Shown piece after piece: positions 40,327 to 48,888 of a stretch of 64,000 nucleotides of DNA (within the stretch, counting starts at the first letter, position 1; each line of letters starts with the position of its first letter). The notes below the pieces were generated by a model. That model was not told where the DNA came from, made no database searches, and worked only from the letters and a program-made list of their open reading frames with translations. The DNA lies in contig NC_011690.1 in assembly GCF_000150955.2 (NCBI RefSeq), forward strand, positions 186,001 to 250,000, written 5' to 3'. The stretch is from Phaeodactylum tricornutum CCAP 1055/1 (Eukaryota > Bacillariophyta > Bacillariophyceae > Surirellales > Neidiaceae). The translations under genes and the position numbers were made by a program.

Positions 40327-40931
40327 AGAGACAATGATAATTTTTTTCGACATCCACAAGGGCGACACGAGCTATAGTAGTGGAGTCATTGGGCGCTTTA
40401 TTGAAGGTCGGTCTTTGGTTCAGCACAAGTCTAACGACGATTGGGTAAAGGGATTTGTTTCGGGGAATCTCATAGTTTATTGTATGTCCGGTCTTCCGTA
40501 TAAGGTAAAGCGTTCAGTGTCTGTGTTAGCTTCGCGGCTGGGTGTTTCAATACAGGATTGGATTATTCATGTCGTCGGACTCAATTGGGACTTACGGGCC
40601 AAGCTTCAAAAGATCCATTTCTAAAAAGACCAATCCCGTCGAGGCAACTTGTTTGAGGAGGCGGCAGGAAAGGCCATTTCACAGTCAGGAATGTTAGTGG
40701 TTGCTTGTGTTCGAGACGCCCGACACAAGAAATTGAGCTTTTCAAGATGCAAGCTATTCAAGACCTTGAGACCCGAACCTTGGTTTCGCCGTCCCTTCTC
40801 ATTCGTTGCAATAATCCTGATGTGGCCATGTAACGAGAAGGCCTTCCATAGAGTAACACGAACGGTCGATGGCCTCTAGCACTACACAAATGATTTATTC
40901 CACATTGATCCTTCATCTCACAATTTGAAAC
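40327..40931. other. Intergenic region
   Basis: This gap follows the membrane-protein gene. It holds a TCACAGTCA at 40679-40687. A frame at 40334-40624 is open for 96 codons but has no similarity and starts eight bases after a stop codon; it is not called. Confidence 0.4.
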
Positions 40932-41807
40932 ATGTCTTTCCTGCAACTTTTTATCATCGCTCTTGTCATCCATTCCCATAACGCCATGGGGTCGTCTTTC
41001 CAACCTTACATTCTTGCCGAGAAGAACTCCAACTTGGACGAGAAAAGCGTGCAGGACCAGTTGAAGCACGCTGGTTTTGAAGTATTGGGGACAACTTATC
41101 CGGCCAAGGGATACACAACCGTCACCTTTTCACATCCCGACCTTAAGAAAGAAGCCGCCAAGGCGGTCGTCCCACTCGGTGCGGTCTTACGCGCTTCGCT
41201 CGTCCAGACCAAGGCTGGTACAGAGGTGTCGTACTGTTCGCCGCACTGGTGGGCTTACGCTACCCGATTGGCCGGCTCGTCATCTGACAAGCTCGCTAGG
41301 AAATTAGCGGATACTTTCGGCAATGAATCATCATTTGGATGTGCCAAGGGGCGTACCGAGTCCAAGCTACGTAATTTCAATTATGCGATGGGCATGCCGC
41401 GTGTCTCGGATGTCGACGTATTGAGCACCTTCGACAGCCAATTGGAAGCAATTTTAGCTTTGAATCAAAATATAAAGTCTTCTCCACATATGGACATTGT
41501 ATATTCTTTGGACATTGACAAGAAAACCCGTTTGATTGGCGTACATTTGAAGGATGGGAAGGGTTCCGACGAAACGGTCATCGGTGTGGCCGATGCCTTG
41601 TCCAATCCCAAACAGGGCGGTCTATACGGTCCCTACGAAATATATATTCAGAACGGAAAAGTCATGGCTCCTCGTGGTCGCTTCCGAATTGCAGTGGCTT
41701 TTCCCGATTTGTCGATGAGTACCTTCATGAAGATCGTCGCAGCACCCGGTGCTATTTTGGATGCTTTCAAATCTGTAGCAGACAAAAAGGCCATTGCCGT
41801 CAAGTGA
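40932..41807 (+). CDS. Secreted protein of a bacterial-like uncharacterised family
   Basis: A 291-residue protein with a signal peptide (MSFLQLFIIALVIHSHNAMG). The mature part reads like an uncharacterised bacterial family: AGFEVLGTTYPAKGYTTVTFSHPDLKKEAAK, VSYCSPHWWAYATRLAG, FGCAKGRTESKLRNFNYAMGMPR, FDSQLEAILAL, IGVHLKDGKGSDETVIGVAD, GPYEIYIQNGKVMAPRGRFRIAVAFPDLSMSTFMKI and a closing APGAI. I recall similar sequences in Proteobacteria, often annotated only as hypothetical. Single exon, complete. Horizontal transfer from bacteria is possible, but the gene has no sign of recent transfer that I can see. The ATG at 40932 is chosen because the signal peptide begins there. Function unknown. Confidence 0.75.
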   Translation: MSFLQLFIIALVIHSHNAMGSSFQPYILAEKNSNLDEKSVQDQLKHAGFEVLGTTYPAKGYTTVTFSHPDLKKEAAKAVVPLGAVLRASLVQTKAGTEVSYCSPHWWAYATRLAGSSSDKLARKLADTFGNESSFGCAKGRTESKLRNFNYAMGMPRVSDVDVLSTFDSQLEAILALNQNIKSSPHMDIVYSLDIDKKTRLIGVHLKDGKGSDETVIGVADALSNPKQGGLYGPYEIYIQNGKVMAPRGRFRIAVAFPDLSMSTFMKIVAAPGAILDAFKSVADKKAIAVK

Positions 41808-42727
41808 TAGCTACCTGGTCGGACTTTAGAAGAATAATATAAGATATCAATAACATATTGACTGTGAAGTATAGACATTTGAATAGTGTTCAACCCTCAT
41901 AATTTCAGACTTTCTCAATCTATTTCATCCCTTTTCAATTTCGATGTTTATGTTTTTACAATTTCCTTCGGATGCAGGGTGGTTCATCCCCTTTTTTGTT
42001 TCCGTTGCTACGCTCATTCGTGCGGAAGGAAACGAGTTTAAGTTTATATGACTGAGTCTCTTGACTATCACAGTCAGATCATCGAATAGACTTTGTAAAG
42101 TCAGCACTCTATACTCTGTACTCCATCTAAATCCCGATTCACGTTATGGCAACTTGCTTGTTGAGAACTACGGTTCATTTTGATCTTTTACTTATCCGAG
42201 TAGCTTGCTGGTATCGTAGAAAACTTATTTTCGTCAATGTTCGAACCGCTCGTTCTTGCAGTTATAGCTTGTTTGAATCGTTATTTTAGCTTTTTAACTT
42301 TTTTCACGATTCAATTTGCTCTAAAAAATGGCAGTCTGATTGCCGATTTGTCACTCTTACACTACTTTTTGCGATGATTGAATTCCTCACGTCTTCGTGT
42401 CTTATCTTCATTTCATTGTCTCCTTTCATAGAATGATCATATCTCGAAATCCCATCGAACAAATAATTTTTTGCTCATATCAAGTTGACTGTGAGTTCGC
42501 GTTTCACATCACTTCATGCGACATCTCCCTTCAAAAGTAAGTCGGACATGTCACACATTTGCCTGCCAAGCTCGACACTAATCTTTACCGATACATGGTA
42601 TGAAAGCGGCTACAGTATCTTTTTCTCTGTCTCAAAGTAGCGAGAGCGAGAGCGTCCGGGTAGAGCAAGTTGACTGAGTTTTCATTTTTTGTCCGAGAGT
42701 ACAATTAATCGATCCAACACGAGCAGG
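41808..42727. other. AT-rich intergenic region rich in the recurrent 9-mer
   Basis: About 920 bases between two plus-strand genes. It carries three copies of the recurrent TGACTGTGA/TCACAGTCA motif (41859, 42068, 42486). No gene, RNA or transposon remnant is seen. Confidence 0.45.
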
Positions 42728-44155
42728 ATGCTAAGCTGGTCCGTCAAAAGAACGACATCGAGCTGCCTATGCTGCTGCTTTTTCGCTTCGGCATTAAGAA
42801 TTTCTCAGTCGCTCGCCATGTCACAATCGTCTTCTACTGCACCAAACCAGGCGATTCCTTACGAACTTCCGGACTGGGCGAAAGAAAGCTTCGCACATCC
42901 ACCTGAGCATGGCAGGCTCCGTTTGGCCAATCTACCGACGCCCTTGTACCGCATCTTCGGACATCAGCATTCTGAAAGTTTTTCATTTACCAATAACAGC
43001 GAAAACCTAAAAGACAGATCATCGACTTCGCAAAGTTTGTCGACGTTTCTCACGAGCTTGGGTGCTTCGATGTACGTAAAAAGGGATGATTGTACGGGGG
43101 GCGTGGAGTTAGGCGGCAATAAGTGTCGGAAACTGGAATTTTTACTCGCCGACGCATTGGCGCACAATCATAACGCTGTTGTCACAATTGGTGGCCTGCA
43201 AAGTAACCATTGCCGGGCAACGGCGGCCGCCTCGCGCATGGTTGGACTCGAACCGCATTTGATTCTACGAACGACCAAAAATAAGGATTTGGACCGTGAG
43301 AAGATAAACACTGAACTGACGGGCAATATATTGATGGATCGCATACTGGGTAGTAAGCTATACACGTGTACGCCGGGCGAATACGGTCGTTTGGGGTCGG
43401 ACGAGTTAGTTGCTCGTTTGAGCCGTTGTATCAAACAGTCTTCCAACGGAACGACCCACCCGTATTCAATCCCCGTTGGTGGAAGTAATGCGATTGGTAC
43501 CTGGGGATACATCAATGCCGTGGATGAGCTGATGTCCCAGCTGCAAGATATCAATTTGCCCTTGGATTACATCGTGTTCGCGTGTGGAAGTGGAGGAACA
43601 GCAGCTGGTATTTCCCTGGGTGTGGCCTTGGCGTTCCAAGCGCTCTCTAGGCAATCAGCTGCCTTGACGATTCCGAAAGTCATGGCAGTTGGTGTATGCG
43701 ATGACCCTGATTACTTCTATCATCACGTAGCCTCAATTGCTGATCAAATGGGTCTCCAGAATTTATCGGGCGGCATGTCGACCGAAGCCTTTGTGCGCCA
43801 AAACATGAATGTCCTTCAAGGAAAAGGATGTGGCTACGCTATAAGCACACCAGAAGAGCTCGAGTTTGCTGCACACTTTGCTCGTGATACAGGCATTGTT
43901 CTGGATCCGGTCTACTCAGGCAAGGCACTCTTCGCTTTTGTTCGGCTGATGGAGGAGGATCCAGCATGTTTTCGGGACAAAAATATTTTGTTTTGGCACA
44001 CCGGAGGCGCCTTGGGTCTGTATGACAAGGTCCCGAGTCTTTTGCCATTCCTACAGGAACACAAGGACGTATACGCGTTGGACGCTTACGGGAAAGGGAT
44101 AGGGATTGATATCAGTCAGCCTTCGACTGGGCAAGAAGGAAGAGCAACTCCGTGA
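42728..44155 (+). CDS. D-cysteine desulfhydrase / ACC deaminase-like PLP enzyme
   Basis: Fold-type II PLP-dependent enzyme of the DcyD/ACCD family, which releases pyruvate, H2S and ammonia from D-cysteine (or deaminates ACC). The protein has 475 residues. Family blocks: LANLPTPLYRI, YVKRDDCTGGVELGGNKCRKLEFLLADA with the PLP Lys in GNKxRKLE, VTIGGLQSNHCRATAAAS, IPVGGSNAIGTWGYINAVDEL, VFACGSGGTAAGISLG, and LDPVYSGKALFAFV with WHTGGALGLY. The ATG at 42728 gives an N-terminal extension with Arg, Ser and Cys (MLSWSVKRTTSSCLCCCFF), probably an organelle presequence; a second ATG (MSQSSST) would give a cytosolic form. D-cysteine desulfhydrase is favoured over ACC deaminase because most eukaryotic algal members belong there. 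Confidence 0.9.
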   Translation: MLSWSVKRTTSSCLCCCFFASALRISQSLAMSQSSSTAPNQAIPYELPDWAKESFAHPPEHGRLRLANLPTPLYRIFGHQHSESFSFTNNSENLKDRSSTSQSLSTFLTSLGASMYVKRDDCTGGVELGGNKCRKLEFLLADALAHNHNAVVTIGGLQSNHCRATAAASRMVGLEPHLILRTTKNKDLDREKINTELTGNILMDRILGSKLYTCTPGEYGRLGSDELVARLSRCIKQSSNGTTHPYSIPVGGSNAIGTWGYINAVDELMSQLQDINLPLDYIVFACGSGGTAAGISLGVALAFQALSRQSAALTIPKVMAVGVCDDPDYFYHHVASIADQMGLQNLSGGMSTEAFVRQNMNVLQGKGCGYAISTPEELEFAAHFARDTGIVLDPVYSGKALFAFVRLMEEDPACFRDKNILFWHTGGALGLYDKVPSLLPFLQEHKDVYALDAYGKGIGIDISQPSTGQEGRATP

Positions 44156-45038
44156 TTTTTTTTCAGCGTTCACAACTTTGTCGTAGACCTCTGAAAGGAA
44201 GAGACATTATGATACATGCATTTTGAGTCTTTTTGTCAGACGTTCAAAGTCAACAATGACATTGATGGAGACAAAATTTCTACACCTGAAGGCGTCTAGA
44301 ATTCCAATTTCAAGACGATTTGCCCAACAGTGCAAAATGAGGACAACAAAGTAGAAATGTGCAAAACGAGGCTCCAATCTATTTTAATTGTCAATAAAGA
44401 AAGCAAAAGCCTGGAAATTCCATTTATTGCCTGGTATGAGGATCACGTGGTGCTGGTGCTTGGATATAGAATTCGCCCGCGACAGTACGTTGGTCAGTTT
44501 GGTTTTAGAAATCCCTTTGGAAAACGCAAGATGCGTAGTATTTTACCGCATCCTACATCTCGCTTACTGTCAACAATTTAAATTTAGAAGTCTCGCATCA
44601 GAAGTTTATTCACTGACAATATGGGTGTAAATGTTTCTCGTTGCATGACTGTGTCACACACTTTGTGATAACTCACTATCTGACTGACTGTGAGGAGGAA
44701 GCAATTCCCGTATCCGGGATCTGTCGTGAACGGCATCAATTCGATGTCACAATTGGCATTGTATAGGAGTACGCGTGAGAAAGCCATGGAAATTTTCCAG
44801 TTGTGTTATTTTAGGCTTGATAGTTTGAGATGGTAATTTCCGGGTCTTTTGTAGCAAAATTCCATGCAACTACCTCTACCAAAGCAGCAATCCCGAAACT
44901 CCAGGGTTCGGAAGGCTTCGCGCCCGGGATCGATCGACGCCGCGCTCGTTCATTTCCATAAACTGTCATTCCCCTCGTCCCCCGTCACGAACGGATAGCA
45001 AAGGAGGTCGTTCTCTACGTTTGTTTGCGACATAGATT
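44156..45038. other. Intergenic region
   Basis: The gap between two plus-strand genes holds one TGACTGTGA at 44685-44693, in a TGACTGACTGTGAG context. The frame 44330-44581 has no similarity and is not called. Confidence 0.4.
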
Positions 45039-46538
45039 ATGGACTTTGACGCTGCCGCTCGTCGGCTGGCCAAGGAGCAATCGCAAATACACAGTCGTCG
45101 AACTCAAAGCCGCCGAGTCGAAATTTCCGCACGCGCCAAGCGCGAAGCAGTGCATCGTCAAGCGCAACAAGCCCGGTTGGTCGAAGAAAAACGCGAGAAA
45201 CAGCGTCAGCACGACTTCATTACAACTTATATGCGACAATGTGACCGAATGTTGGGACTTAAAGGCCTAGGGAATGATAATGGCTCATTGTTGCTTCGTG
45301 CGACTTCGATTCACGGCCAAGGTGACAAGATTGCGCTGCCACCGAGTGTCTTGCAGTTTCTCACAAACACCGGACTGGAAATGGCAGATACACCCTGGAC
45401 CTTTCGAATCGCAATTCGCAACACTAGCTATGAATTCCCGGCATCGCCCTTGCTAAAATCCATGTCAATTCCAAGGAAGAGTCATACCGTAGATGAGGAG
45501 GACTCCGATTCGGAAGAAGACACGAACGCTACCTCGGCATATTTAGACGAAATGACGTATCGTTACCTGGCCTACACACACGCAACCGTCGTAGAATTTA
45601 CACAAGATGAGGGGTGCGTGGGCATCCCCGAGCCTATTGCTGCTGCTTTACTTTCACAACGTGGTCGCGGAGATGTACTTACGACGCGCACTACTGATCC
45701 TTCTGCAAATACCCACGACAAGTCTAAAGACGTTTCCGAAAGTGAAACGGACATGAACAGAAGTACAAATAACGAAACAGATGAGGGAAAGACTCCTGGA
45801 CATATAGCGTGGGGTGCGTTCGACGTTCCCGATTGTTTAATTGAAGTTAGTCTGGTACATCTTCCGAAAGGGCAAGCATGTACATTGGTTCCGACACAAG
45901 AAGCTCTCAAAAACGGCTTTCACAACTTAAAAGACGTCAAGTTGGTGTTAGAACAGTCACTGATACGAACACGCGCAACTCTTTCCGTGGGAGATTTGGT
46001 ACACTCCTGGCATCGTGGAAAAAAGTATGATTTGACTGTGCGAGATGTGGCTCCTTCAACTTTCAACGCGGTACTATGTATTAATACGGACATTGAAGTC
46101 GAATTTGGGCGTAATGAAAGGTCAATGGACAGCGATGAAGCTAGTGTCTTACACAATGAGCTTAAAGCTACATTGTCTGGACGGCGATTGGGTGATCCAA
46201 TCGACTGTCCAACACGGGACAACGTAACAGAATTTGACTCGAACATGCAACGCATCGCGGATGAATTGACACCGGAGCCTCCCTTGGAACAGAATTCAGG
46301 TGTTTGTATAGTGCAAATTCGGGGGGATGGAACTCATGCTCGCCGTCGTTTCGATGTCCAAAACTCCACCGTCAATGATTTATTTGCATTTGCCTCATTC
46401 GTCGTAGGAACCGGATCTCCGTTTCGACTGGTGACACGGTTTCCTCGTCGCGTCTTCATTCCAGACCATGCATCCATTTCTCTTGCGGACGCGGGTATCG
46501 CTGATGGTCAAGAGCTGTTCCTTATAGAACGAATATGA
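45039..46538 (+). CDS. UFD1-domain protein fused to a C-terminal UBX domain
   Basis: A 499-residue single-exon protein of the ubiquitin/p97 (CDC48) system. Residues 1-65 form a basic coiled coil (RAKREAVHRQAQQARLVEEKREKQ). About residues 85-350 match the UFD1 double-psi barrel: IALPPSVLQFL, TYRYLAYTHATVVEFTQDEGCVGIPEPI, then VSLVHLPKGQACTLVPTQEAL, LEQSLIRTRATLSVGDLV and FNAVLCINTDIEVEF. An acidic linker (about 145-165) and a second polar one (210-250) interrupt it. The last 80 residues are a UBX domain: VQIRGDGTHARRRFDVQNSTV, the FPRR loop (RFPRRVF) that docks on the p97 N domain, and SLADAGIADGQELFLIE. UFD1 normally lacks UBX. By inference it is a substrate adaptor that binds CDC48 through UBX. 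Confidence 0.85.
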   Translation: MDFDAAARRLAKEQSQIHSRRTQSRRVEISARAKREAVHRQAQQARLVEEKREKQRQHDFITTYMRQCDRMLGLKGLGNDNGSLLLRATSIHGQGDKIALPPSVLQFLTNTGLEMADTPWTFRIAIRNTSYEFPASPLLKSMSIPRKSHTVDEEDSDSEEDTNATSAYLDEMTYRYLAYTHATVVEFTQDEGCVGIPEPIAAALLSQRGRGDVLTTRTTDPSANTHDKSKDVSESETDMNRSTNNETDEGKTPGHIAWGAFDVPDCLIEVSLVHLPKGQACTLVPTQEALKNGFHNLKDVKLVLEQSLIRTRATLSVGDLVHSWHRGKKYDLTVRDVAPSTFNAVLCINTDIEVEFGRNERSMDSDEASVLHNELKATLSGRRLGDPIDCPTRDNVTEFDSNMQRIADELTPEPPLEQNSGVCIVQIRGDGTHARRRFDVQNSTVNDLFAFASFVVGTGSPFRLVTRFPRRVFIPDHASISLADAGIADGQELFLIERI

Positions 46539-46928
46539 AACTTGATAAGATCTATCGAAGCTCGCATTATCTAGCTCGTAGTGGACATAGCGCACCCCTT
46601 ACCATATTCAACACGGAAAAACGCGCTTTGTAGTTTTGGTCAAGTGCGCAATTGCAAAGTCTTTCCTGACGGAGTAGACTCTTCCTCCCGACTGTGACAC
46701 CGAGTTCATTATGAGTGACAAAAGTAAACCAATCCAAACTTTGTTCTTCTGGATTCCATGCTGTTCTTCCATATTTCTACTCGGAATCGTGAATTGTGTA
46801 AAATGTGACACAGCTCGATCAAACGTGCTTCCCATTCATGCTTCGCTTTTCCTCTCATCTCATTATTTCGATTGACTGTGAGAACAAACCTACGACGTCC
46901 TGTATTAAGCAAGCAAACCAAATCAGCA
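46539..46928. other. Intergenic region
   Basis: The gap holds a TGACTGTGA at 46873-46881, about 50 bases before the next ATG. Nothing else is recognised. Confidence 0.4.
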
Positions 46929-47660
46929 ATGTTGAACAGCTACTTTCATCCATTTGATGACAATCATTCGTATTTCCCAAGCCGCTACGAGCAGTTTCAA
47001 AGAAAACGGGCGCACGAAGCCGCACTGCGTAGACGGCGAGAGGCAGAGTTCGAGTATCGTCGACAGCAACAGGAAGACCTAAAGAGGCAGGCCTACGAAC
47101 AGGAAAAAATCCGACGTGAACGATAGATATACCGGCAAGACGCTCAGAAAATGGGTGAATCTCGATATCAAGATCCCGCGTATTCCGTGATGCGAGGCGC
47201 AGATGGTCGTTTGTACCGCTTTCCAATTTCAGAACAAAGCCGGGAAGATTCACAAATCGTGCGTGGATCCGATGGACGACTCTATCGCCTTCGAAAGACT
47301 GTGGAAGACGACGCTTACAGTCCGCCGTTGGCTGGCCAAAAGCTATACAGGGATGAACACACTGTGCGAAAGCCAATTCGACGTGAGCTTCAACTTGAAG
47401 AAGAGTCGCTACCATCAGTGGACGAGCCACTACATTTTGCAGCGTCTACTCGACAACCCTTCATGCCGGTGACAGAATCTCTACGAAAACCAAGTAGAAC
47501 CCTTGAAAAGATTCCGAGCAAGCCGAGACGCAAGCGTATCACAGTGGTGGTTGAGGATGCTAGCGACAGCGAATACGAAAACGACGAGCACAAATCTACA
47601 TGGAGAAACCGTGTGCCTTCTCCTAATGAAAGTTGGATGGAACCAATCAGCATGCCTTAG
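46929..47660 (+). CDS. Charged hypothetical protein interrupted by one in-frame TAG
   Basis: One frame is open from the ATG at 46929 to 47660 except for a single TAG at 47124-47126. The upstream part ends in a long Arg/Glu/Gln helix (RRREAEFEYRRQQQEDLKRQ...EKIRRER) and the part after the TAG continues the same helix (IYRQDAQKMGESRYQD), so both belong to one protein of about 243 codons. After the helix come two repeats, VMRGADGRLYRF and IVRGSDGRLYRL, and a basic/acidic C-terminus with RKRITVVVEDASDSEYEND. No family is recognised. The TAG could be a real nonsense allele, a read-through codon or a sequencing error. An alternative is that only the ATG at 47151 is used (169 residues). Confidence 0.6.
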
Positions 47661-47725
47661 TGATTGATTAGCCATTTGCTCTCTAAAGTTGCTTTCAACG
47701 CACTTTCAATTGTATATATTAAGTT

Positions 47726-48622
47726 CTATAAATTCTTTTTCTTCTTCAAAGGAGAGGATGTACTAGCGAAGCCTGCAACACGCACGGGTGTTTCGCTAAC
47801 AATTGATTCCAACGGTGTTTCAACTATCCGTCTCCCTAAACCATTGATAACAATGATATTAAAGCGTCCACCAGAACTCCCATCTCGATCAATTGCCAAT
47901 TCAATAGCCTTTTGGCATAGTTCAATCGCTTCATTCTCCGATAAGTCGCCCGATACATGATGATCTAGATAGCCCAAAACATACGTTGACCCGGAACCCG
48001 AGACTGCAAAAGTCTTTTCCTCTATTAGAGCACCACTCGGGGAGACTGAAAAGATCCGCGATTTCAGAGATTCCGGGTCAAACCCGGCAACGAGCAAACT
48101 TACCACGCCTTCCGTGCTTTCTTCATATACTGTCGAACGAATCCAATGCGCAACCTGAGAGACCGTCGGCACTATACCGCACCGATAGCGACGATGCAAA
48201 AAGGTCATCCGGGCGGATTCCGCGATTTGCTGCGTATCGGCAGCACTACCGGAGCGCAGTAATACTGTGTGGTCCGTGAGGGGTGCAATTTTGTGCGCAA
48301 AGCGATGGCTGACATAGCCGGAGACGGACGTGCGGGAATCCGCACCAACAACGACGCCGCCACGGTATTTGATTGCCACCAGTGTAGTTCCCATACTTAT
48401 TGGCTGGATTGGTGAGGATTGCGAGATCGTTTCAGCGGGAACGGCATTTGTAGAACCAGCAAGCGTTAACGCCACCATCAACGACAACAGTAAATCGAGC
48501 AACTGACCCTGCCGCAGAAACCCGCCCGGAGCTCGTTTTCGCTGTTGCTCTTCACGTTCCATGACGGTCTTTCGATTTCCGGTGAATACCCTTGGCGGAA
48601 GTGTACTTCTTCTCTTAAACAT
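47726..48622 (-). CDS. 20S proteasome subunit beta type 1 (PSMB6-like)
   Basis: Catalytic beta1 (caspase-like) subunit of the 20S core. The N-terminal nucleophile Thr follows Gly in ISMGTTLVAIKYRGGVVVGADSR (Thr at about residue 79). Asp and Lys of the active site are seen in GADSR and RFAHKIAPL. The blocks RSGSAADTQQIAE and AIDRDGSSGGR are diagnostic of beta1 against beta2 and beta5. The processed part has about 220 residues, as usual, ending in TSSPLKKKKNL. The propeptide is long (about 78 residues, or 58 from the second ATG) and has a hydrophobic stretch (LLDLLLSLMVALTLAG) unlike the usual short propeptide. The first ATG at 48622 is used. Divergent from ESF1, 266 bases apart. Confidence 0.93.
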   Translation of the reverse strand: MFKRRSTLPPRVFTGNRKTVMEREEQQRKRAPGGFLRQGQLLDLLLSLMVALTLAGSTNAVPAETISQSSPIQPISMGTTLVAIKYRGGVVVGADSRTSVSGYVSHRFAHKIAPLTDHTVLLRSGSAADTQQIAESARMTFLHRRYRCGIVPTVSQVAHWIRSTVYEESTEGVVSLLVAGFDPESLKSRIFSVSPSGALIEEKTFAVSGSGSTYVLGYLDHHVSGDLSENEAIELCQKAIELAIDRDGSSGGRFNIIVINGLGRRIVETPLESIVSETPVRVAGFASTSSPLKKKKNL

Positions 48623-48888
48623 TCACTATAATTCGCACTCGGACGCTCTTCACATTTCCTCACGTGTAGAATCGTCCCAGTTTTGCAAAAAAGTCGGCGA
48701 TAATTTTTCACGGTCAGTCGACGGGCTTTGGCATCGCCCCAATTCTGGATATGATATGACGTCACACGATTGTCTTCACCGACGGCCAGACGATGCTGGC
48801 ACCATTCATCGCCAAGGAACCGAAAAAAGTTTGGCTCACAAAAAGAAAAAAAACACTTCGATCTCGCTCGAGGTGGCTGTGTGAGACC

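Noticed and set aside
40334-40624. 96-codon open frame after the membrane-protein gene
   Set aside because: No similarity, no signal, directly after a stop codon; probably 3' untranslated sequence.
44330-44581. 83-codon open frame in a gap
   Set aside because: No similarity or domain; AT-rich non-coding sequence.
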